Positions 1-8,663 of a DNA stretch of 45,506 nucleotides are shown here, one piece after another. Made by a program: the position numbers and the translations under genes. The stretch is from Sediminicola sp047612485 (GTDB taxonomy: Bacteria; Bacteroidota; Bacteroidia; Flavobacteriales; Flavobacteriaceae). Numbering within the stretch: the stretch's first letter is position 1; every line of letters starts with the position of its first letter. The stretch is taken from contig JBLGAT010000014.1 of assembly GCA_047612485.1 (NCBI GenBank), positions 1-45,506 on the forward strand. Reading direction: 5' to 3'. Under the pieces are notes generated by a model that saw only the letters and a list, made by a program, of their open reading frames with translations, was not told the origin of the DNA and searched no databases.

Positions 1-2112
1 ACCAATTATTTGAACAAGAATCCTGTGCAGTTGAAAGCCTTGATCGGTGTTGATCTAAAAGAGGATAAGTACACCTTCCTGAAAAACGAGGCCCTGGTCA
101 ATCAATTGGCATTGGTATTTGAAGGATATGTAAAACTGAACGAAGATAATCAAGAGGTGAACATCAGTTTTAAGACCCCTTCTTCGGACTTTAAAAACTT
201 TTTGGCGGTCATTCCGGAAACCTATTCCAAGAACATTGAAAATGTAAAGACCACCGGTAATTTTATAGTTGAAGGAACATTTACGGGAATTGTGGATGAT
301 CTTCATATTCCACAGTTCAAGATAGACATCAGGTCGGATAATGCCTCTTTTAAGTATCCCGATCTGCCTAAATCGGTGAGCAATGTTCATATTGATACAG
401 AAATCACGAACACTACCGGGATTACAGAAGATACCTACGTCGATATCCGTAAGCTTAGCTTTATGATCGATCAAGATAAGTTCAATATGGTGGCGAATAT
501 TCGTGACCTTATGGGGAATACCAAGGTCACTGCCCATGTAGATGGTAAAATGAACCTTGCCAATATTTCAAAAGCCTACCCAGTTCCTTCCGATTTAAAC
601 TTAAAGGGGATCATGACGGCGGATATTTCCACGGCATTTGATATGGCCACGGTGGAGAAAAAGCAATATGAAAATACCAAGACCAGCGGAAAACTGACCC
701 TTCAGGGGTTTGAATATAAATCGGCTGAAATTCCCAACCCAGTTAAATTGGATAATACGGCCGTGACCTTTAATCCTAAAACGGTAACCTTAAATGAACT
801 AAAGGGAACTACCGGGAGAACAGATTTTGACGTTACTGGAACCATCAATAACCTTTTGGGCTTTATGTTCAATGATGAGAAGGTAGAAGGGAATTTTAAT
901 CTTAAATCCAACACATTTGCCCTAAACGATTTTATGGTGGCCGAGACGGTAGATGAGGGTACAGATGTAAAAACCAAAACACCTTCGGTAGCCGAGGAAA
1001 AAATTAAAATACCCTCCTTCTTGGATTGCACCATTAATGCTACGGCTGCCAATGTGCTCTATGATAACCTAACCCTAAAAAATGTTTCTGGAATCCTAAA
1101 GATCAAGGACGAAAAGGCAGAGCTTGTCAATATGACCTCTACTATTTTTGATGGGAAGATGGCATTTAATGGGGAGGTGTCCACCAAGAACGACACCCCT
1201 ACCTTTGCCATGAAATTGGGTATGGAAAGTTTTAAGATCGGAGAAACATTTAAAGCACTGGAGCTGTTCAAGGTGTTGGCGCCTATTGCCAATATCTTGC
1301 AGGGTACCCTTAATTCGGACATCGTGCTCTCAGGTAACCTAAAGGACGATTTTACACCTAATTTGGCCAGCTTATCCGGTAATATTTTGGCATCCCTGTT
1401 CACGGAAAATATTGATGCCGACAAATCCCAACTATTGTCCAGTTTGGACGGGGCTTTTAATTTTATCGATTTCAAAAAATTGGATCTAAAGGAGTTGAAA
1501 ACGGCCCTTACTTTTGAAGATGGGATCGTAAAGGTGAAACCTTTTACCATCAAGTATCAGGATATAGCTATCAATGTGGCCGGTAGCCATACCTTCGATC
1601 AAAAGTTGAACTATGCAGCTACCTTGGAGGTGCCCGCCAAATATCTGGGCAAGGAAATCTCCAATCTAATCGCTAAAATAGACGATAAGGCCTTGGAAGG
1701 ATTAACAATTCCTGTCACAGCGAATATTGGCGGTCTGTATTCCAGTCCAACGGTGAGCACTGATCTTACCAGTGGCGTAAAAAGCCTAACCTCAAAGCTC
1801 GTAGAGATTGAAAAGCAAAAGCTGCTCAATCAAGGCAAGGACAAGGCGAAAAACTTGATCGGCGGACTCTTGGGAGGCGATGCCAAAACTAAGGATTCCA
1901 CTGCCCAAAAGAATACAGGAGAAGAGGCAGTAAAGGAAGTTTTGGGAGGGTTACTGGGAGCGAAGCCAAAAACCCAGGACACCGCAGCTGCAAAAACCAA
2001 TACCACAACACCCAAGAAAGACGCCATAAAAGAGGCTGCCTCAGGTGTTCTTGGCGGTTTTTTGAATAAGAAAAAGAAGGATACCACGGTAAAAAAGGAT
2101 AGTGTTAATTAA
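1..2112 (+). CDS. AsmA-like family protein, C-terminal part (5' truncated by window)
   Basis: The reading frame is open from base 1, so the first roughly 700 codons visible are the C-terminal part of a longer protein. Repetitive beta-rich segments such as GTINNLLGFMFND, GNLKDDFTPNLASLSGNI and the closing VTANIGGLYSSPTVSTDL are typical of the AsmA/TamB-like C-terminal region. These proteins are anchored in the inner membrane, project into the periplasm and are linked to outer-membrane lipid homeostasis. The last ~95 residues are unusual: three imperfect repeats of a GGLLGG-type hydrophobic patch followed by a Lys/Thr/Asp-rich linker, ending in a Lys-rich tail. The stop lies in TTAATTAA, which also supplies the stop of the convergent downstream gene, so the two genes overlap by 8 bases. 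The family call is good; the exact role is unknown. Confidence 0.75.
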   Translation, partial: TNYLNKNPVQLKALIGVDLKEDKYTFLKNEALVNQLALVFEGYVKLNEDNQEVNISFKTPSSDFKNFLAVIPETYSKNIENVKTTGNFIVEGTFTGIVDDLHIPQFKIDIRSDNASFKYPDLPKSVSNVHIDTEITNTTGITEDTYVDIRKLSFMIDQDKFNMVANIRDLMGNTKVTAHVDGKMNLANISKAYPVPSDLNLKGIMTADISTAFDMATVEKKQYENTKTSGKLTLQGFEYKSAEIPNPVKLDNTAVTFNPKTVTLNELKGTTGRTDFDVTGTINNLLGFMFNDEKVEGNFNLKSNTFALNDFMVAETVDEGTDVKTKTPSVAEEKIKIPSFLDCTINATAANVLYDNLTLKNVSGILKIKDEKAELVNMTSTIFDGKMAFNGEVSTKNDTPTFAMKLGMESFKIGETFKALELFKVLAPIANILQGTLNSDIVLSGNLKDDFTPNLASLSGNILASLFTENIDADKSQLLSSLDGAFNFIDFKKLDLKELKTALTFEDGIVKVKPFTIKYQDIAINVAGSHTFDQKLNYAATLEVPAKYLGKEISNLIAKIDDKALEGLTIPVTANIGGLYSSPTVSTDLTSGVKSLTSKLVEIEKQKLLNQGKDKAKNLIGGLLGGDAKTKDSTAQKNTGEEAVKEVLGGLLGAKPKTQDTAAAKTNTTTPKKDAIKEAASGVLGGFLNKKKKDTTVKKDSVN

Positions 2113-2899
2113 TGCCTAGGGCAATATAGTAGCCTTCGCTACTCCTAACATTAAACACGGTATTGTCCTCAAAGATGAGGTATTGCCCTTTAATCCCTTT
2201 GAGGGTCCCTTTGAAATGGGGGGTCTTATCAAGGTTAAGGCTTTTTACTTTTTCAGGGTACCTCAATACGGGGAACTCCATATGGCTTTCCTTATTGTTT
2301 TCAATAAAATAAGGGGCGGCTTCCTCAGGGATGTACTGCCTCAATTTATTTCTATAGGCCACTAAGTCCTTATCATCCACATTATTCGTAAGCATTTTGC
2401 GCCAATTGGTTTTGTCTCCAATATGATCTTTAAGGGCAACTTCGGTAATCCCCGCCAAATAACGGTTGGGGACTTCTACAATCGCTATGGCCTCGTGGGC
2501 CCCTTGGTCTATCCATCTCGTGGGAACTTGGGATTTCCGGGTCACTCCCACTTTAATATTGCTGGAATTGGCAAGATATACAATATGGGGTTGCAGTTGT
2601 ACTTTCTTTTCATAGTCCAAATCCCTGTCCTCCTGATCCAAATGTGCCGTGCTCAATTCGGGTCTCATGATCCAATCTCCCGCAGAAGGGATTTCAAAAA
2701 AGCAATTTCGGCAAAATCCCTGTCTATATATGGGTTTGTCCAAATTACAGTTCAGGCATTGGTATTTTATAAAGTTAATCTCCAATTCCTTGTCCAGCAC
2801 TTGATTGACATTTAAAAAGTCGTTTTCAAAAACCAAGTAATATTGAATGGGATTCCCTATTTCTGTTTGCATTTTTTTTAAGACTCCCTCGAACTGCAT
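2105..2899 (-). CDS. DUF2797 family zinc-ribbon protein
   Basis: This 264-residue protein has no established function. C48-x2-C51 and C63-x2-C66 form a probable zinc ribbon. The segment that follows (about residues 105-170: HIVYLA, IKVGVTR, PTRWIDQGA, NRYLAGITEVAL, DKTNWRKML) matches my recollection of the DUF2797 core. The pairing of VYLA with KVGVTR, then a later conserved Glu (E153), resembles the layout of GIY-YIG nucleases, but that link is my inference. The start ATG at 2899 is followed by a plausible N-terminus, and the region upstream is the divergent intergenic space shared with the GH3 gene. The 3' end overlaps the AsmA-like gene. Confidence 0.8.
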   Translation of the reverse strand: MQFEGVLKKMQTEIGNPIQYYLVFENDFLNVNQVLDKELEINFIKYQCLNCNLDKPIYRQGFCRNCFFEIPSAGDWIMRPELSTAHLDQEDRDLDYEKKVQLQPHIVYLANSSNIKVGVTRKSQVPTRWIDQGAHEAIAIVEVPNRYLAGITEVALKDHIGDKTNWRKMLTNNVDDKDLVAYRNKLRQYIPEEAAPYFIENNKESHMEFPVLRYPEKVKSLNLDKTPHFKGTLKGIKGQYLIFEDNTVFNVRSSEGYYIALGIN

Positions 2900-3011
2900 A
2901 AAAGCGTATTTTTATAATTATATTTCAATTTGAAATGATAACTTTAAGATTATTTTTAAGAAAATTAACCAATAATTAAAGCCTATCATTTTAGGATAAA
3001 GATACCGAAAA

Positions 3012-4526
3012 ATGCCAATACCATTATTTAATTCCATCGCATCTTGGTTGTTGAAAAAGCGCGATCACCAGATAGAGCTTTTCTTGAAGTATCCTGGAGA
3101 AGTGCAGGAAGAGGTGTTACGCCAATTATTGACCATTGCGGAAGATACAGAAATTGGAAAAAAATACGGGTTTGAGTCGATTCCCAATTATAAAACTTTT
3201 GCAGAGCGGTTACCTATAGTTTCCTATGAGGAAATAGAGCCCATGATAGAACGAACCAGAAAGGGCGAGCAAAATATATTTTGGCCCACCTCTATAAGGT
3301 GGTTTGCCAAAAGTAGTGGAACTACCAACGCTAAAAGTAAATTTATACCGGTAAGCACAGAGGCTTTGGAAGATTGCCATTACAAGTCGGGCAAGGATTT
3401 GTTATGCCTCTATCTTAACAATAACGAGAATTCCCAATTGTTTACGGGCAAGAGCCTTCGTCTTGGAGGGAGTAAGGAGCTATATCAGGATAATGGCACC
3501 TTTTTTGGTGACCTTTCTGCCATCCTGATAGACAATATGCCGTTTTGGGCAGAATTGAGCAGTACCCCAAGTAATAAGGTTTCCTTAATGAGCGAGTGGG
3601 AATCCAAAATGCATGCAATTATTAAAGAAAGTGTTCAGGAAAATGTGACCAGTTTGGCCGGCGTGCCCTCATGGATGCTGGTACTTTTAAACAATGTGCT
3701 GGAGGAGACCGGGAAAGATCATCTTTTCCAGGTTTGGGAAAATTTGGAAGTCTATTTTCATGGAGGTGTCAATTTTGGTCCATATAAGGACCAGTATAAA
3801 ATGCTGCTACCGAGAAAAAACTTTAATTACTACGAGATTTATAATGCCTCGGAGGGCTTTTTCGCCATACAGGATAGAAACCATGCCGATGACCTCTTAT
3901 TGATGTTGGACTATGGGATATTCTATGAGTTTATTCCTATGGATAATTATGGCACTTTGGAACAAAGGGTGGTCCCTTTGTGGGAAGTGAGGGTCAAAGT
4001 AAATTATGCCATCCTTATCACAACCAATGCGGGTTTATGGCGCTATAAGATAGGGGATACGGTTCGCTTTACATCTACAGATCCATACCGCATTAAAGTG
4101 ACGGGGAGGACCAAACACCATATCAATGTTTTTGGGGAGGAATTGATCATAGAGAATGCCGAGGAGGCCCTAAAAAGCATATGTAAAAAAACAGGTGCCG
4201 AAATCAAGGATTATACGGCAGCTCCTATCTTTATGAACGATAAGGAAAAAGGAGGTCATGAATGGATCATAGAATTCAGGACACCACCTGATGAGATCGA
4301 GTACTTTACGGAAATATTGGACAATGCCCTTAAATCTTTGAATTCAGATTACGAGGCAAAACGGTATCACAGCATGACATTGAACATGCCCAAAGTGCAT
4401 ATAGCACGCCAAAATCTGTTCTACGATTGGTTGAAATCCAAAGGCAAACTGGGGGGGCAGCATAAGATACCGAGATTGTCCAATGAACGGACTTATGTCG
4501 AAGAATTGCTGCAAATGAACAAGTAA
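3012..4526 (+). CDS. GH3 family protein (acyl-acid amido synthetase fold)
   Basis: This 504-residue protein belongs to the GH3 superfamily, named after plant enzymes that adenylate a carboxylate such as auxin or jasmonate and couple it to an amino acid. The three nucleotide-binding signatures are visible: SSGTT at residues 101-105, YNASEG at 277-282, and YKIGD at 345-349. The protein is shorter than plant GH3 enzymes (around 600 residues). Bacterial members are common in Bacteroidota, but as far as I know their substrates are not established. The ATG at 3012 follows an AT-rich leader. The alpha/beta hydrolase gene starts 74 bases downstream on the same strand and may be cotranscribed. Family call is strong; substrate unknown. 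Confidence 0.88.
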   Translation: MPIPLFNSIASWLLKKRDHQIELFLKYPGEVQEEVLRQLLTIAEDTEIGKKYGFESIPNYKTFAERLPIVSYEEIEPMIERTRKGEQNIFWPTSIRWFAKSSGTTNAKSKFIPVSTEALEDCHYKSGKDLLCLYLNNNENSQLFTGKSLRLGGSKELYQDNGTFFGDLSAILIDNMPFWAELSSTPSNKVSLMSEWESKMHAIIKESVQENVTSLAGVPSWMLVLLNNVLEETGKDHLFQVWENLEVYFHGGVNFGPYKDQYKMLLPRKNFNYYEIYNASEGFFAIQDRNHADDLLLMLDYGIFYEFIPMDNYGTLEQRVVPLWEVRVKVNYAILITTNAGLWRYKIGDTVRFTSTDPYRIKVTGRTKHHINVFGEELIIENAEEALKSICKKTGAEIKDYTAAPIFMNDKEKGGHEWIIEFRTPPDEIEYFTEILDNALKSLNSDYEAKRYHSMTLNMPKVHIARQNLFYDWLKSKGKLGGQHKIPRLSNERTYVEELLQMNK

Positions 4527-4600
4527 ATAGTGTTTTTAGCGAAATTTGACGCAAATTGTCATTGATAAAAGTCCCCTATTAACCTTCAAAACTTTTTATT

Positions 4601-5146
4601 ATGGCAGAACGACTTGTAGTATTATCGGATATGTGGGGTGCAAAAAAAGGACTCTGGATCACTTCTTATTTAGGGTATTTGCAGCAACATTTTAACATCG
4701 TATTTTATGATTGCCAGCAATTGGCGAACATAGACCTGGATATTGACTCAAATAAAAATGTACATCAAGCCTTTGTAAATGGAGGTATAGATACCGCAGT
4801 GCAACACTTATTGAAGAAAGAGTCCGAGTCTAGCCATTTTTTGGCGTTCAGTACGGGAGGAACCATTGCTTGGAAAGCAGGACTGGCTGGGCTGAAAATG
4901 AAATCACTTTACAATGTTTCAGCAACACGGATCAGGAATGAATCGGAAAAGCCCAACTGCAGGACTACCTTGATTTATGGAGGAAAGGACGAATTTCGGC
5001 CTTCAGATGAGTGGGCCAAAAACTTGGAATTGGATTTAGAGATCATTCCCAATTTTGGTCACGACCTCTATTCCGATGAAAAAATAATACAAAAGGTATG
5101 TAAGGACCTTTTGAGCAGGGCAATAAAAAAGCAACTTCAGTCTTAA
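4601..5146 (+). CDS. small alpha/beta hydrolase-like protein
   Basis: This 181-residue protein has the outline of an alpha/beta hydrolase. A nucleophile elbow AFSTGG places the candidate Ser at 84, although the first Gly of GxSxG is replaced by Ala. A late strand then leads to a candidate acid (GGKDEF, D130), and a candidate His follows (FGHDLY, H154). There is no signal peptide, so it is probably cytoplasmic. It follows the GH3 gene on the same strand and its stop overlaps that of convergent clpX by four bases. The substrate is unknown. It is shorter than most hydrolases and seems to lack much of a cap domain. Confidence 0.7.
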   Translation: MAERLVVLSDMWGAKKGLWITSYLGYLQQHFNIVFYDCQQLANIDLDIDSNKNVHQAFVNGGIDTAVQHLLKKESESSHFLAFSTGGTIAWKAGLAGLKMKSLYNVSATRIRNESEKPNCRTTLIYGGKDEFRPSDEWAKNLELDLEIIPNFGHDLYSDEKIIQKVCKDLLSRAIKKQLQS

Positions 5147-6378
5147 GAAGCTGCTTTTAGTTTTTTCAATGTCACAAAGGACAGTTTTTCCTCTGCATAG
5201 GATCTGGTCACTTTGAATTCGCTTTCATCGCTACTTGGTAATTCAAACATGGCATCGGTGAAAATGGCTTCACATAGTGATCTCAATCCTCTGGCACCCA
5301 ATTTATATTCTATAGCTTTTTTCACGATGTAGTTCAGTGCTTCCTCGGTAATCGTAAAGCTAATATTATCCATTGCAAACAATTTCTCATATTGTTTGAT
5401 AATGGCATTTTTAGGTTCGGTAAGAATTGCTCTTAGTGTTTCCTCATCCAATGGATTCATGTGGGTAAGCACCGGTAATCGCCCAATAATCTCAGGAATC
5501 AGACCGAATTCTTTTAAATCCCTAGGGATGATGTACTGAAGGATATTGGTGTTGTCAAGATTATCTTCTGCTTTGGAAGCGCTGTAACCGACAGCTTGCA
5601 TATTCAAGCGTTTGGTGATAATACGTTCTATACCATCAAAGGCTCCCCCTGCAATGAACAGGATGTTTTCCGTATTGACCTCAATAAATTTCTGGTCAGG
5701 ATGTTTGCGCCCTCCTTTTGGTGGGACATTCACAACGGTGCCTTCAAGAAGCTTCAATAAACCTTGTTGTACACCTTCGCCTGATACATCCCTTGTTATA
5801 GAAGGATTGTCGCTCTTACGGGCTATTTTATCAATCTCATCAATAAAAACTATTCCACGCTCTGCTTTCTCCAAATTGTAATCGGCAGCTTGAAGTAATC
5901 TGGTAAGGATGCTTTCTACGTCCTCCCCAACATAACCTGCTTCGGTCAATACCGTAGCATCTACAATTGCCAAGGGCACGTTCAACATTTTAGCGATGGT
6001 TTTGGCCATCAATGTCTTCCCTGTTCCCGTTTGCCCGGCCATGATGATATTACTCTTTTGTATTTCTATATCATCTTCCTTGCTCTTGGGCTGTAATAAA
6101 CGTTTGTAGTGATTGTACACTGCAACTGACATTACTTTTTTGGTGCGATCTTGTCCAATGATAAAGGTGTCCAAAAACTCCTTAATATTCATGGGTTTTC
6201 TAAGGGTCAATTCGGAAGATAGATCTTTCTTGTTGGATTGTTTTGATTCTTCGGCAACTATCCCGTGCGCTTGCTCAATACATCGGTCACATATGTGTGC
6301 ATCCAAACCGGCAATCAATAGATTGGTTTCCGGTTTCTTCCTTCCGCAAAAAGAGCATTCTAAATTTTCTTTTGCCAT
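5143..6378 (-). CDS. clpX: ATP-dependent Clp protease ATP-binding subunit ClpX
   Basis: ClpX is the AAA+ hexameric unfoldase that feeds substrates to ClpP. The 411-residue protein has the N-terminal zinc-binding domain (C8, C11, C30, C33), Walker A GQTGTGKT at 115-122, pore loop GYVG at 149-152 region, Walker B IVFIDE around 176-181, and the C-terminal GARGLRS sensor-2 segment. The tripeptide aligning with the ClpP-docking IGF loop of E. coli ClpX reads VGY (263-265). The gene lies 97 bases downstream of clpP on the same strand, in the order tig, clpP, clpX. Length is normal for the family. Confidence 0.97.
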   Translation of the reverse strand: MAKENLECSFCGRKKPETNLLIAGLDAHICDRCIEQAHGIVAEESKQSNKKDLSSELTLRKPMNIKEFLDTFIIGQDRTKKVMSVAVYNHYKRLLQPKSKEDDIEIQKSNIIMAGQTGTGKTLMAKTIAKMLNVPLAIVDATVLTEAGYVGEDVESILTRLLQAADYNLEKAERGIVFIDEIDKIARKSDNPSITRDVSGEGVQQGLLKLLEGTVVNVPPKGGRKHPDQKFIEVNTENILFIAGGAFDGIERIITKRLNMQAVGYSASKAEDNLDNTNILQYIIPRDLKEFGLIPEIIGRLPVLTHMNPLDEETLRAILTEPKNAIIKQYEKLFAMDNISFTITEEALNYIVKKAIEYKLGARGLRSLCEAIFTDAMFELPSSDESEFKVTRSYAEEKLSFVTLKKLKAAS

Positions 6379-6434
6379 ACTAATTGGGGTAACTTAAAAC
6401 ACAATAACGTTTGTATCGTGTTTTTGGTTTAATT

Positions 6435-6456
6435 ATACAGAAGATAATTTCTGTAT
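6435..6456 (-). repeat. 8-bp inverted repeat between clpP and clpX
   Basis: ATACAGAA (6435-6442) and TTCTGTAT (6449-6456) are perfect inverted copies separated by six bases. They sit between the clpP stop and the clpX start. There is no strong T tract on the minus strand, so it could be a weak attenuator, an mRNA-processing hairpin or a protein site. Function is not shown. Confidence 0.35.
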
Positions 6457-6475
6457 CTTCATTGATTTGTCGGGA

Positions 6476-7156
6476 TTATTTTTTGTCCCTTACTAATATT
6501 TCATCGATCATTCCATACTTCAAGGCTTCATCGGCTTTCATCCAATAATCCCTATCACTGTCATCGCTCACCTTGTCAAAGGTCTGTCCGGAGTGGTTGG
6601 AAATGATCTGGTACAATTCATCCTTAAGTTTAAGGATTTCCCTTGCAGTAATTTCAATATCACTAGCCTGTCCTTGTATTCCACCCAAAGGTTGGTGTAT
6701 CATAACACGCGAATGGGTCAAGCCACTGCGTTTTCCTTTTTCACCGGCACATAACAATACAGCTCCCATAGAAGCGGCTATACCTGTACAGATCGTGGCC
6801 ACATCTGGTTTTATGAATTGCATGGTGTCGTATATTCCTAGACCTGCATGAACGCTCCCACCTGGCGAATTGATGTAGATCTGAATGTCCTTTGAAGCAT
6901 CTGCACTTTCCAAAAACAACAATTGTGCTTGTACAATATTGGCTACCTGGTCATTGATACCGGTTCCCAAAAAAATGATCCTATCCATCATCAGTCTGGA
7001 AAAAACATCCATTGCAATTGCATTTAACTGTCTTTCCTCAATTATGTTGGGGGTCATTGCCGACGGGTTCATGGTACTAATGATTTTGTCATAGTACATG
7101 CTGTTGATCCCTTGGTCTTTTATAGCGTAGTTCTTGAACTCTTTTCCGTAATCCAT
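6476..7156 (-). CDS. clpP: ATP-dependent Clp protease proteolytic subunit ClpP
   Basis: ClpP is the serine peptidase that forms the double-heptameric chamber used by ClpX. The 226-residue protein shows the catalytic triad S129 (in IAASMGA), H154 (in VMIHQPLGG) and D203 (in DRDYW). The spacings of 25 and 49 residues equal those in E. coli ClpP. FLGTGIND and INSPGG flank the substrate groove. The N-terminal ~45 residues before the conserved core are longer than in E. coli and may include a propeptide. A terminator separates it from upstream tig, so clpP probably has its own promoter. Confidence 0.97.
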   Translation of the reverse strand: MDYGKEFKNYAIKDQGINSMYYDKIISTMNPSAMTPNIIEERQLNAIAMDVFSRLMMDRIIFLGTGINDQVANIVQAQLLFLESADASKDIQIYINSPGGSVHAGLGIYDTMQFIKPDVATICTGIAASMGAVLLCAGEKGKRSGLTHSRVMIHQPLGGIQGQASDIEITAREILKLKDELYQIISNHSGQTFDKVSDDSDRDYWMKADEALKYGMIDEILVRDKK

Positions 7157-7182
7157 GTGTTTTCTTCGATATTTTTTGAAAC

Positions 7183-7215
7183 AAAAAAAGGTGCCGAAAA
7201 ATAATTTCCGGCACC
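7183..7215 (-). terminator. rho-independent terminator after tig
   Basis: Read on the minus strand, GGTGCCG and CGGCACC form a 7-bp GC-rich stem (7209-7215 with 7190-7196) with a T-rich loop, followed at once by a run of T residues. It lies 28 bases after the trigger factor stop and before clpP. Confidence 0.85.
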
Positions 7216-7243
7216 GTAAAGATACTTAAATTATTTTTGAAAA

Positions 7244-8566
7244 CTACCCATAAACTTCTTTCACAAAGTTCTCGTAGGTCACTTCTTTTGTTTTCAAATT
7301 TGCTTTCTCTTTGTAAAGTTTCAATAATTTCTGACTCATCAATTGTTCTGACAATCTACGAACCTCGTCTTGGTTGGACAAAACCCTAGCGGCAATATTG
7401 TCCAATTCTTCCTCTTTAGGGTCCAATTGTCCAAATTGCGCCATTTGTGTTTTGATAAATCCTTTGGCGAAGTCTTTCAACTCATCAAATTGCACCTGAA
7501 TATCATTTTCTTTAATGATCTTCCCTTCGATCAATTGGTAACGCAATCCTTTTTCGGATTTTTCATATTCCGCTTTTGCCTCTTCCTCCGTCAACGGTTT
7601 TTCACCAGTTGTTTGGATCCACTTTCTTAAGAATTCTGATGGAAGGTCAAATTTGATGTTTTCAATGAAATATTCTGTAACATCATTCAATAATTTCTGA
7701 TCTGCCTGTTGTTCAAACTGCTTTTCAGAATCTTCTTTTATCCTGGCATCAAGCTCTTTCTTGGATGTAACTGTATCTTTTCCAAAAAGTTTATCGAACA
7801 ATTCTTGGTCCAATTTAGCTGGCTCTCTTTCATTGATTTCCTCAATGGTGAAAGAAACCTCTACATTTAAATTTTCAGCTTTATCTGCCTGTACACCCAA
7901 GATATTGGCAAGAAGGTGATCTTCCTTAAAAAGACCTTTAGTCTTTAGGGTAACCACATCTCCTGCTTTTTTCCCCAAAAGGCTTTCGATGGCTTTTTTA
8001 TTCGAGATTTGAACTAGTTCAAGAGTAGATTTCTTGTCTATTCCTTCCTCTTCATTTTTGAAAACTCCAGTGATCTCATCTTTTTTGCCGGCCTCTGTCT
8101 TGTTTACCAAATTCCCGTATTGTTTTTGAATACGTTCCACTTGCTCGTCAATCATTTTCTTGTCGGCAACGATCTTGTAATGGGTAATGGATTTTTTTGA
8201 TTTTAGGTTGATCTCAAAACTCGGTGCCAATCCTAATTCGAATTCAAAATCCAATTCCTCGGCATCCCAGTTAAAGTTGTCCTGTTGTTTTGGAAGTGGG
8301 TTTCCAAGAACATCCAACTTTTCCTCGGTAAGGTATTTGTTTAGGTTGTCCTGAAGAAGTTTGTTGACTTCATCCACCAAAACGGCTTTCCCGTATTGTT
8401 TTTTTATCAAGCCCATTGGAACCTGGCCTTTTCTAAAGCCTGGAATATTTGCTTGCTTTCTGTAGTCTTTTAAAATGTTATCTACTTTGTCCTTGTAATC
8501 GTCCTTTGTAATGGCAACTTTTACCACAGCATTTAACTCGTCAATCTGCTCTTTTGTGATGTTCAT
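7244..8566 (-). CDS. tig: trigger factor, ribosome-associated chaperone
   Basis: Trigger factor binds the ribosome exit tunnel and holds nascent chains. The 440-residue product has the ribosome-binding signature GFRKG at residues 43-47, followed by VPMGLIKKQYG, then a divergent FKBP-like middle domain and a helical C-terminal arm. The frame stays open to 8632, but I chose the ATG at 8566. The N-terminus MNITKEQID is typical of Bacteroidota trigger factors, and a promoter (TACTTTTG, 8609-8602) lies inside the longer frame, so upstream starts would fall outside the transcript. It heads the tig, clpP, clpX group, although a terminator follows tig. Confidence 0.94.
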   Translation of the reverse strand: MNITKEQIDELNAVVKVAITKDDYKDKVDNILKDYRKQANIPGFRKGQVPMGLIKKQYGKAVLVDEVNKLLQDNLNKYLTEEKLDVLGNPLPKQQDNFNWDAEELDFEFELGLAPSFEINLKSKKSITHYKIVADKKMIDEQVERIQKQYGNLVNKTEAGKKDEITGVFKNEEEGIDKKSTLELVQISNKKAIESLLGKKAGDVVTLKTKGLFKEDHLLANILGVQADKAENLNVEVSFTIEEINEREPAKLDQELFDKLFGKDTVTSKKELDARIKEDSEKQFEQQADQKLLNDVTEYFIENIKFDLPSEFLRKWIQTTGEKPLTEEEAKAEYEKSEKGLRYQLIEGKIIKENDIQVQFDELKDFAKGFIKTQMAQFGQLDPKEEELDNIAARVLSNQDEVRRLSEQLMSQKLLKLYKEKANLKTKEVTYENFVKEVYG

Positions 8567-8601
8567 CTCTGTATCGAATTTTACATAAATAAAATGGGAT
8601 G

Positions 8602-8632
8602 CAAAAGTACTACATTTTAATAAGTTCGCCAA
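8602..8632 (-). promoter_or_regulatory. Bacteroidota-type promoter of tig
   Basis: On the minus strand TTG (8632-8630), a 20-base spacer and TACTTTTG (8609-8602) match the TTG / TAnnTTTG promoter of Bacteroidota. The -7 element ends 35 bases before the chosen tig ATG. Confidence 0.65.
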
Positions 8633-8663
8633 GTTTTTAAATTACTGAATGCCAAACGGTAAC

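Noticed and set aside
8567..8632. 22-residue N-terminal extension of trigger factor
   Set aside because: The extension contains the tig promoter itself, and family members start at MNITKE.
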